This document shows, piece by piece, positions 51,336 through 60,230 of a DNA stretch of 64,000 bases; the stretch's first letter is position 1; every line of letters begins with the position of its first letter. The translations under genes were made by a program, and so were the position numbers. A model generated the notes under the pieces. That model ran no database searches and was not told the DNA's origin. It was given only the letters and a program-made list of their open reading frames with translations. Source of the DNA: Biscogniauxia marginata (Eukaryota; Ascomycota; Sordariomycetes; Xylariales; Xylariaceae); contig MU404088.1 of the NCBI GenBank assembly GCA_022695795.1, forward strand, positions 277,032 to 341,031, in the 5' to 3' direction.

Positions 51336-52940
51336 ATTACAGTTGTCATTTATATAAAACCTTTAATTTAAACTGTTATGCTGGCTTTTTCCTTAGTGGG
51401 TTTTACACTTATCGTCGTTATAGTGGCTTTAATGTAACTTATTATAGTTTAACTTAATTCCTAAGTCGTATTTTAGTTTATAGTTATTATACTCGTACGG
51501 TAGTTCGTTTTTGTTATATCCTTATTTGGCTTATTTTAATGTAAAATATTTTAAGTATAAGTGATTATTCTTTAAATAGTTTTTACAGTTAACTTAATAA
51601 TATTTATAGATTTTCTTTATAAAAACTTCCTCGTTTTTTTTTACTTTAATAGTAGTAATAATAAACACTTGATTTACTTTTTTATTATTTTCAAAATAAA
51701 CTCTCGTTTTAAAAGTTCTTTTTTCGGGTTGAGGAATCCCTCTTGTTTTTAGTTCCTGTTTCTTAAAACTTCGGCACTTGTTTTTATAATGTCTTTTCTT
51801 TTTATAGTTAAAACACTTAATAATTGATTTATCTCGTTTTTTTTGCTCCTTTTAAGTAACGTTAATTTTAATGGGGTTTAACTTGGTTTTAGTGCCTTTC
51901 TTAGTTTCGGCACCGCTTTTATAATTTCCTTTTTTTAGTTAATCGCCATTTCTTCGTTGTATCGTTTTTTTCTTTTTAAGGTATTGTTTAAAGTTTTCGT
52001 TATTAATGGCAATTACCATTATAACGTAATTATTAAACTTTTTTAAGTTCTTTTTTTTATATAAGTTTATTTTATATAGCTTATTCTTTATATAGTTTTT
52101 TAGTTCTTAATAAAATAAGTAATATAGGCTCTCGATAAGTAGTTATAACTAGCTTATAAGTTTCTTAAACTTAATAACGTAGTTTAAAGCCTTTTTATTT
52201 TGTCGTAATTTATGAAATCGAGCTTCGGCTTGTTATTTAAGGATTAAATTACTAAATATAAACTTAAGTTGCTTTTTAAATTCTTTATATCTTTTTAGGC
52301 GTTTAATCCGTTTTTTAAATGATTTTTTAATATTGGTTGAAACCAGGTTAAAGCAGTTTCGACGAGGAGCTAGAATACCGTGAAAACCTTTTATTCCTTA
52401 GTAGTAATCGTTTTATAATAGAACTATAAATAGGTTTCGGCTTAAATTAAAAATCCTTTTAAATCGCTTAACTTATTATATTTATTAAGTGTAATTAGTT
52501 TAAAACCCTTTATATCGGGAGTTGTTATATTGTTTTCGTTATTTGAGTTGTTAAGGTCGTTATTATTTAAAGGTGGTTTTAGTTACTTATTTCTAGGAGG
52601 TAAAGGTTATTTTGCTTATTTATTTTCTTTTTTAGGTGTTTTTTTCTTCTCTTTTTCTTTTTCCTTAAATAATTCTTTTTACTAAGCTTTTAAGGTGTCC
52701 TTTTGTAACTCTTTTTTAACTGCAACTATAATTAACTTTTATATTGGTTTCTTTAAACCTTTTTATTATATCATAAAAGAATTTAAAGCTTTCGTTTAAG
52801 AGCTTATTAATTATTATTCTTTTATTTATTTCTTTTCTTGTTACTCTTTAGTGTTAGGAGGTATGCTTGTCTTGGGACGGTTCGACCGAGGGTCCCTTCT
52901 TTTAAACTAATGTTAAGCATTAATTAAAGAGTTATTAAAA

Positions 52941-53400
52941 TGTAACGAACCTCTTTATATGTTTTTAGTTAATTGACTTCACAGGTAAATACGTATTAGG
53001 TTTTCTTAATTTAAAGGTAATAGTAAAATAAAATTAATTCAATTAATTCACTATATTATGTTTATTAAAAAGGTTTTAAAATACTCTCATTATAATATTA
53101 AGGAGTAACTATAGTTTTAAATTAATAGCTAAAGAACGAAAGACTAATTACATAAGAAATTCCAGTTTATTTATACTTATCACTTCTTCCTTATGGTATG
53201 TTAAATACCTTTAAACCTAGATGAGTTTTGAGACCAACTTAGATTCACTATGTTGAGTCTGTCCTAGTTAACTAATTGACACAGGTTCAACATCACGTGA
53301 TGTTACATAGAATGTGTGCTATCCCCACTATTTCGCACATTCTTGGTTCCTGTTCCGACATCCCTGTTGGGGTTCCTTCTAATAGAGCTGATTTATAACA
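52941..53400 (-). repeat. 5' LTR of element B (460 bp), weakly RIPped
   Basis: Starts TGTAACGAACC and ends ATTTATAACA. The outer 200 bp (53195-53400) keep the near-original, G+C-containing sequence, while the part nearest the internal region is RIPped. Confidence 0.93.
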
Positions 53401-55424
53401 TAATTCTTATAATTCTTTCTTAACTTCGTTTTTTTTCGAAACTCGTTTCGAGTAAATCGTGTATATTATATAATATTAAGGTGTAATATATATAACCTTT
53501 AATAATTATTTCGTTACTTCTTTCGGAACTTAAGTAAAAATAATATACTTTAAAATAATATGGCTATCATGAGATATTATCGTAAATATACTTATTTTTT
53601 TTCGTGTTATTACTTTTTAGTTTTTAAGGATAATAACCGATTTCATTTTTAGAACTTCTATATATTTAATAAGTGTCGTTAATATAAAAGCTTTAATATA
53701 ACGATATATATTCCTTTTTTAGTTATTTTTCCATTTTTGGTTTTATTTTAAGTTCTTTACCTAGCAATTTATTAGGTTAATTAGCATTATTTAAGCTTTA
53801 ATAAATATCGTAGTTGTTATTTATATAAAACTTCCGGTTTAAGCTATTATATTTGCTTCTTTTTTAATATGTTTTACATTTATTATCATTATAATGGCTT
53901 TAATATAGCTTATTATAGTTTAACTTAATTCCTAAGTCGTATCCTAGTTTATAGGTATTATATCTATATAGTAGTTCACTTTCGTTATATCTTTATTTAG
54001 CTTGTTTTAGCGTGAGGTACCCTAGGTATAAGTGATTATACTTTAAATAATTTTTATAATCGACCTAATAATATTTATAGCTTCTTTTTATAGGGACTTC
54101 CTCGTCCTTTTTTGCCTTAATAATAATAATAATAAATACTTAATTTATCTTTTTATTATTTTCGAAATAAACCTTTATTTTAAAGGTTTTTTTCTTAAGT
54201 TAAAAAATCCCTTTTATTTTTGGTTTTTGTTTTTTAAGGTTTCGGCACTCGTTTTTATAATGTTTTTTCTTTTTATAATTAAAACACTTAATAGTTAATT
54301 TATTTTGTTTTTTTTACTTCTTTTAAGTAACGTTAATTTTAATAGGGTTTAACTTAGTTTTAGTGCTTTTCTTTGTTCTTATACCACTTTTATAATTTCC
54401 TCCTTTTTATTAATCGCCGTTTTTTCGTTATACCGTCTTTTTCTTTTTAAAGTACCGTTCGAAGTTTTCATTATCAATAATAATTACTATTATAACGTAA
54501 TTATTAAACTTTTCTAAGTTTCTTTCTTTATATGGGTTTATTTTATATAGTTTATTCTTTATATGGTTTTTTAGTTCTTAATAAAACAAGTAATATAAGC
54601 TCTCGATAAATAATTATAATTAACTTGCGAGTTTCTTAAACTTAATAACGTAATTTAAAGCCTTTTTATTTTATCGTAATTTATAAAGTCGAGCTTCGGC
54701 TTATTACTTAAGAATTAAGTTACTAAATATAGACCTAAGTTATTTTTTAAACTCTTTATAATCCTTAAAGACCTTTTTTATGTTTTTTTAGGTATTTAGT
54801 CTATTTTCTAGATGATTTTTTAATACTAGTTAAAACCAGGTTAAAGCAATTCCGACGAGAAGTTAAAATAACGTGAAAACCTTTTATTTTTTAATAGTAA
54901 TTGTTTTATAATAGAACTATAAATAAGTTCCGGTTTAAATTAAAAATCCTTTTAAATCGCTCGACTCATTATATTTATTAAGTGTAATTAATTTAAAACC
55001 TTTTATATTAAGGGTCGTTATGTTATTTTCGTCGTTTAAGCTATTAAGGTCGTTATCGTTTAAAGGTGGCTCCGGTTATTTGTTTTTAAGAGGTAAAGGT
55101 TATTTTACTTATTTTTTTAGGTGTTTTTTTCTCCTTTTTTTCTTTTTCTTTAAATGATTTTTCTTGTTAAGCTTTAAAGATGTTTTTTAAGGCTTTTTTT
55201 TAGTTATAATTATAATTAACTTTTATGTTAGTTCTTTTAAACCTTTTTATTATATTGTAAAAGAATTTAAAGCTTTCGTTTAAGAGCTTATTAATTATTA
55301 TTCTTTTACTTATTTCTTTTCTTGTTACCCTTTAATTTTAAGAGGTATATTTGTCTTGGGACGGTTTAATCGAGAGTCCCTTCTCTTAAATCAATATTAA
55401 GCATTAATTAAAAAGCTATTAAAA
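53401..55424 (-). pseudogene. gag and early pol of element A (broken)
   Basis: Reverse-oriented gag and protease-proximal DNA of element A, right of element B's insertion. A zinc-knuckle block lies near 54240-54290 on the minus strand. Homologous to the corresponding parts of elements B and E. Stops interrupt all frames. Confidence 0.72.
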
Positions 55425-55895
55425 TATAACGAACCTCCTTATGTATTCTTAATTAATTAACTTTATAAGTAAGTACGTATTAGGTTTTCTTGATTTAAAA
55501 GTAATAATGAATTAAGATTGGTTTAAGAGATTTATAATGCTTTATTCGTTAAAGAGATTTCAAGGTATTTTCATTATAATATTAAAGAGTAATTATAGTT
55601 TTAGATTAATAACTAAAAAACTAAAATAAATAACTAAATATAAAGGAAATTCTATTCTTTTTATACTTATTCTTCTTTATATACGTTTTTTCTATTTAGT
55701 ATATTAAATATTAAAAGAATTAAATTTAATTAAATAAATACCTTTAATTCTTTAGACTTAATTAAATAAACATCTTTGATTGGGTCATGTGATGTTGCAT
55801 TACATTATAAAAGAGGGGATCACTAGTCCGTTTAGTCTTGGTTCGTGCCCGACTACCCCTGCTGGAAATCCTTTTAACATAGTTGGTTCGTAACA
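55425..55895 (-). repeat. 5' LTR of element A (471 bp)
   Basis: Starts TATAACGAACC, ends GGTTCGTAACA, and is followed directly by the target duplication CACCT. Paired with 40584-41053 by its unique central blocks. Confidence 0.92.
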
Positions 55896-56499
55896 CACCT
55901 CGGTTAATAAAAACATAAAGATATTACTACATAAAGCAGTATACGGTTAAAAAGTAGAAATCTAAAAACAATTAATTAAACTTACGAAAACACCAAAAAT
56001 CGAAATAAAAGCCTTAAAAATAAAGGTACTATTTAAAAAGGCTTAAACAATATAGTAATAACTATAAAAAGAATTATAATTTATTTAAAACAAAATAACA
56101 AAGTATTATAATAAAAAAAGAATTAAAGAACTAATTTTTAAAAAAGGAGACATAATTTACTTCCTTTATTAATAACAAGGCATAACAATAAAAACGCTTT
56201 AAATTAAAACAAAACGGCTTAATAAGAAACTTAAATTTAAAAAGTTAAAACTATATAAAATCAAGGAAATTAACTTAAATGTTAATTATAAATTAAAACT
56301 ATTAAAAGAATTTAAAATATATTTAGTTTTTTATATATCGTTATTAAAACTAATATTAAAAAACGCCTCGTTAAAAACCCGAAATGAAATAAAAAAAAAC
56401 CGAATAAGTACGAAATAAAAAAGATTAATAATTAGTTATAATATTTAATTAAATAAGAAAATATATAAAAACTACTTAAACACCTAATAAACTTAAAAA

Positions 56500-56735
56500 A
56501 CGCGTTTAATAAATTCTATTAACGAAACTTAAATCGGCTAAAAAGGCCTAGAATTTAAAATTTTAACTTAGGAAAGACAAGTTAAAAAAAGAGACGACTT
56601 TAAAAGCAACTCTAGCCTGCTTAGCTAGAAATTGTTATTTAACTTAAAAACGTTTTTACTTCTCTTTTAAACGTTTTTACTTCTCTTTTAAATGTTTTTA
56701 CTTCTCTTTTAAACGTTTTTACTTCTTTAATTCAT
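56500..56735 (-). pseudogene. Antisense ORF of element C with heptad repeat
   Basis: The counterpart of the antisense frames in elements A, B and F. On the minus strand it reads KRLKEK(stop) repeated about four times, then FLAKQARVAFKVVSFF, then FLADLSFVN. The stops sit where Gln or Trp is expected. The repeat unit is exactly seven codons, that is, one coiled-coil heptad. Confidence 0.5.
56648..56727. repeat. 21-bp tandem repeat (three full units, one partial)
   Basis: Units AAACGTTTTTACTTCTCTTT+T at 56648-56668, 56669-56689 and 56690-56710 (one C-to-T change), plus a partial unit to about 56727. Related single units occur in reverse orientation near 27825 and 41520 in elements E and A. Confidence 0.9.
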
Positions 56736-57206
56736 TTAAATTTTAAAAATTACATTAAAGCATTTTTAAACCTTTTTTTTAATAACTCTTTTTAACGACA
56801 AAGCCGTTTCACTTGAGTTATAATCTTAACTATTTCTCGGTAAAGTCGTTTTAAGGCTTCCTCGGCTTAACATTCTTATAAAAATAACCACTTCTTTTTA
56901 TGATCTAGATTTTGAAAGGAGTTAAAAGGAATTCCTACCTTATCACATTAACGTTAATAAAAAATGTATTTATTACATTTTTTTAATACCTTAAGCGACA
57001 TTATACATTTTAAGTTATAATTAAAACAATAAAAACAAGGTATAATATCAAGGTTAAAACTTATTTAGTTAATTTGGTTAGTAAGCTCTTTACGACCTTG
57101 CTTTTAATTTTCACGACGACGCTTAGTACCACGATTAATAAATATAATAAAAAAAAGACTTATTAAACAATCTTTAAAGATAAAGATTTTAAAAAGGGAG
57201 AAATAG

Positions 57207-57674
57207 TATTACAAATTAATTAAGGTAAGTAATTAAATAATAAAGGTATTATTTTTATTGTTTTTATTTCTACACCGGATATAAATCCTGGAAGGGAAAG
57301 TAACCTATTATTACGTAATATAAATATATATAAATATATATATCTAGTAATATCTAGTAAAGAATAAATATGTATAAATAAACACATTTAAAGGTATTTA
57401 ACATACTAATTATAAGAAATAAAAGATAAAATAAACAAGTATAAAAAGAACGGTATTTCTTATATATTTAGTTATTTATTTTAGTTTTTTAATTATTAAT
57501 TTAAAATTATAATCACTTTTTAATATTATAATAAAAATACCTTGAAATCTCTTTAACGAATAAAGCATTATAAATTTCTTGAATTAATCTTAATTTATTA
57601 TTACTTTTAAATCAAGAAAACCTATACGTATTTACTTGTGAAGTTAATTAACTAGGAACATATAAAAAGGTTCA
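57207..57674 (+). repeat. 3' LTR of element C (its last 5 bp are at 58201-58205)
   Basis: Starts TATTACAAAT and matches the 5' LTR 34826-35343 with a 45-bp deletion. It is interrupted five bases before its end by solo LTR D. After D and the duplicated GTTCG, the last five bases TCACA end at 58205, followed by TAATT, the target duplication of element C. Confidence 0.9.
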
Positions 57675-58195
57675 TATAACGAACCTTCTTGTGTGTTCCT
57701 AGTTAACTTGACTTTATAAGTGAATACGTACTAAGTTTTCTTGATTTAAAAATAACAGTGAATTAAAATTAATTTAAAAGATTTATAATACTTTATTCGT
57801 TAAAGAGATTTTAAGGTACTTTTATTATAATATTAAAAAGTAATTATAATTTTAAATTAATAATTAAAAAACTAAAATAAATAACTAAACACATAAGAAA
57901 TCTTATTCTTTTTATACTTGTTATTTTGTTTTTTATTCCTTATAATTAGTATGTTAAATACCTTTAAATAAGTCTTATTTATACTTATTTATTCTTCATT
58001 AAATACTATTAAATAAGTTTTATTCATACTTATTTATTCTCCACTAGATACTGTTAAATGAGTCTTATCCACACTTATCCATATCACGTGACAATAGGTC
58101 GCCTTTCCTTTTAGGATTCATGTCTAAGCCGGACGTAAGAAGAGTGGGAACAGTACCCTTGTCACTTGATTGCTTACCCTGGTTAGTTCGTAACA
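57675..58195 (-). repeat. Solo gypsy LTR 'D' (521 bp) inside the 3' LTR of element C
   Basis: Starts TATAACGAACC and ends TTCGTAACA. Target duplication GTTCA/GTTCG (57670-57674, 58196-58200), differing by one RIP-type change. The right half is well preserved and G+C-containing, so it is probably among the younger insertions. Confidence 0.92.
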
Positions 58196-58224
58196 GTTCG
58201 TCACATAATTTAAAACAAGTAAGG

Positions 58225-59312
58225 TATATATTAATAACTTTCGTGACCTTTACTTATAATAATAAGCTAGTTTAGTTTTTTATATAAAATCGGATTTTTT
58301 AAATATAAATAACTTAATTAAGAAAAATTAAAAACTTTTTAAAACTTTTCTTAATATTAAAATAATTTAATTTAATTAAAAGTAAAAATCTAAAATTTTA
58401 AAGTTAAATATATTAATAAAAATTAAAGAAAAAAGAAAAAAGAAATAAATTATATCTCGTTTTTTATTAATAAATTTAGTTTTAAAATTTTCGATTTTTA
58501 CTTTTAATTAAATTACTTTAATTTGATATTAAAAAAAAGGTTTGAGAATTTTCCGATATTTTTTAATTAAGTGATGCGGGCTTATAAGGGGTTTTTCGGA
58601 CTTATATAAGGCCCTAGCTCTAAATAGCTTAAATAAGGGAGATAAAGGTCTATATATAAAGCTTATAAGCTGTAAGCTTGTAAGGCTCCTCTTTTTTCTT
58701 CATATAATTGTGACGAACCTCCTTATGTGTTCCTAGTTAGCTAACTTCATAAGTAAATACATATTAGGTTTTTTTAATTTAAAGGTAATAGTGAATTAAG
58801 ATTAGTTTAAAAGATTCATAATATCTTGTTCGTTAAAGAGATTTTAAGGTACTCTTATTATAATATTAAAAAGTAATTATAGTTTTAAATTAATAGTTAA
58901 AAAACTAAAATGAATAATTAAATACATAAGAAATCCCTTTTTTTTTATACTTATTTATTTTGTCCTTTATTCCTTATAACTAGTATGTTAGATATCTTTA
59001 AATCACTCTATTTATAATGATCTATTTTACACTACCAAATAAATACGTTTAAATCACTTTATTTATTTTGATTTATGTTATGTGATGTTATATTTAAATC
59101 TTTCATCTTATTAACATCCTTATGTCCGTGTCTTAACACCCTTATAAGAAACCCCTTTAACAAGTTAAGTTCATAATAATAATTTTATTATTATTTATAC
59201 ATACTTTTTATATTTACGTATTATTAAGTTATTTATATTTGAAAAATCCGATTTTATATAAGAAATTAAACTAAGTTACTTATTTATATAACTTAATCGC
59301 TTATATAATATG
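58225..59312. mobile_element. Palindromic TIR element M3, interrupted by solo LTR
   Basis: Opposing arms at about 58265-58312 and 59215-59280 share ATATAAAATCGGATTTTT in inverted orientation. The right end has CTTATATAATATGTTA, the family M/X end. The centre also contains opposing blocks (around 58340-58400 and 58480-58540). The left boundary is approximate. Non-coding. Confidence 0.6.
58709..59178 (-). repeat. Solo gypsy LTR 'H' (470 bp), TSD ATAAT
   Basis: Starts TGTGACGAACC and ends TTCATAATA. ATAAT flanks both sides (58704-58708 and 59179-59183). It sits inside palindromic element M3. Confidence 0.9.
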
Positions 59313-60230
59313 TTATTTATAAATATAAAAAAAAATATAAAAAAAAAATTTATTTTTTAATAAACCTTTTTTATAAATTTAAACTTTTAAGTTTTTTAAA
59401 ATTAAAGAAAATTATTAATCGAAATTAAATTATTATTTTAAACTTAACAGCCTTTGTTATAATAATAAGGAAGTTGTTATAATAAGAACCTATAATTTAT
59501 TAACGGCTTTATTTAAAAAAAAAAAAAAGGGGGAAGATGCCTTTATAGATGCACCCTAGGCATCTGGCAGGCTCGAAAGGTTTTGATTCATCACGCCCCG
59601 CAAGCCGTGGCCCCACCAGCATATGATTGGTCAATTCAAAAGACAGGGAACCATATTAAACCAAACGCTTAGCTACCTAATGAAAAGATCGTTTATCAAA
59701 GTTATTTATTAAGTCTCTTATAACATTCCCCCACGATACACATATAACGCTGATGAGTTTAGCCTCATGAATAAGGTAGGGGATAACAGTATCGTGATAA
59801 GAGATGAGGCTAAAAAGGTCTTTATTAACACAGTTACCCCTTAAACGGTGTGGTGCTTCTAACGAGGTGTGTTAAAATGACTCCGGCATGCCTAATAATA
59901 ACAGCGATAATAAACATCGGCGTGGTTTTCCCTAACAAGACACAGTCGCAACGCCAAAGTTAATGATATTAATTAATCGCCTCTATATCAAGGTACGCTT
60001 AAGGTAGATGCCTGTTATATAGCAAAATAGAATGAGAAAAAAAAAGAAAAACGTATGTGTCGTACCAGGATGTAGACATCGAATGTTTCAGTAATGATAC
60101 TATGTGTGTGTGGATATAATTGTTATTAAATGAAACAAATACTACCCCATTCTGATACCTGGGGAAATGGTCAAGTGTAGTTACCAAGCTATCACACGTG
60201 GCGGATCCCACGTAACAATTCCCTTCAGCT
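59313..60230. other. Transition from AT-rich repeats to PKS 3' flank
   Basis: A+T-rich to about 59520, where a poly(A)-poly(G) run begins ordinary-composition DNA. Nested inverted repeats TTTAGCCTCAT / ATGAGGCTAAA lie within about 59755-59815. The reverse frame at 59999-60211 has no recognisable domain and is not called. The part near 60230 should include the PKS 3' UTR. Confidence 0.5.
59475..59725 (-). repeat. Possible copia-type LTR remnant with polypurine tract
   Basis: On the minus strand a purine-rich GTGGGGGAA (from 59726-59735) is followed directly by TGTTATAAGAG and, about 250 bp on, by TTATTATAACA, giving matched LTR-like ends. A CTATAAAGG box lies inside near 59540. No flanking duplication is present, which fits a 3' LTR still joined to a scrap of internal sequence extending right to about 60000. 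An alternative left end is 59455. No coding domain supports the call. Confidence 0.35.

Larger units (their letters stand above)
45668..53400 (-). mobile_element. Ty3/gypsy 'element B', inserted in element A, TSD TAATT
   Basis: A 7733-bp minus-strand element with two 460-bp LTRs (45668-46127 and 52941-53400), flanked by TAATT (45663-45667 and 53401-53405). The reverse-order internal region includes chromodomain, integrase, RNase H, RT with the catalytic segment near 49105-49125 read as YLND, and gag with a zinc-knuckle block near 51765-51825. RIP is heavy in the left half but the rightmost LTR retains much G+C. It carries a 197-bp solo LTR at 51139. Confidence 0.95.
40584..55895 (-). mobile_element. 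Ty3/gypsy 'element A', inserted in element C, TSD CACCT
   Basis: Minus-strand element with LTRs 40584-41053 (470 bp) and 55425-55895 (471 bp). CACCT flanks it on both sides (40579-40583 and 55896-55900), and the integrase of element C resumes exactly after the right copy. Internal DNA is 41054-45667 plus 53401-55424, split by element B. Without B it is about 7.57 kb. A polypurine tract (reverse complement of 41054-41066) abuts the 3' LTR. RIP has stopped all frames. Confidence 0.95.
55901..57206 (+). pseudogene. pol end and 3' internal region of element C
   Basis: Resumes the integrase frame interrupted at 40583 and matches 8145-8760 of element F through the end of integrase and the chromodomain (to about 56490). 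Beyond it lies the non-pol segment that carries the antisense frame (about 56500-56735) and a 21-bp tandem repeat (56648-56727). A purine-rich tract ends just before the 3' LTR at 57207. Confidence 0.78.
34826..58205 (+). mobile_element. Ty3/gypsy 'element C', host of a nested stack, TSD TAATT
   Basis: Plus-strand element with 5' LTR 34826-35343 and internal region 35344-40583, which resumes at 55901. Its 3' LTR begins at 57207 and ends, after another insertion, at 58205. TAATT flanks both outer ends (34821-34825 and 58206-58210), proving that both halves belong to one insertion. Without inserted DNA it is about 7.5 kb. Stops saturate all frames. The RT catalytic segment is deleted (about 103 bp near 39030), and the gag zinc knuckle at about 36472-36515 has all three Cys positions and the His changed to Tyr. 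Confidence 0.92.

Noticed and set aside
56648..56727. CRISPR array or centromere-like satellite
   Set aside because: There are only three to four contiguous 21-bp units with no spacers, lying inside a retroelement. They are explained as a coding heptad repeat.
59999..60211. Reverse 70-codon ORF downstream of the PKS
   Set aside because: No domain, a low-complexity hydrophobic end, and it lies in the PKS 3' flank.
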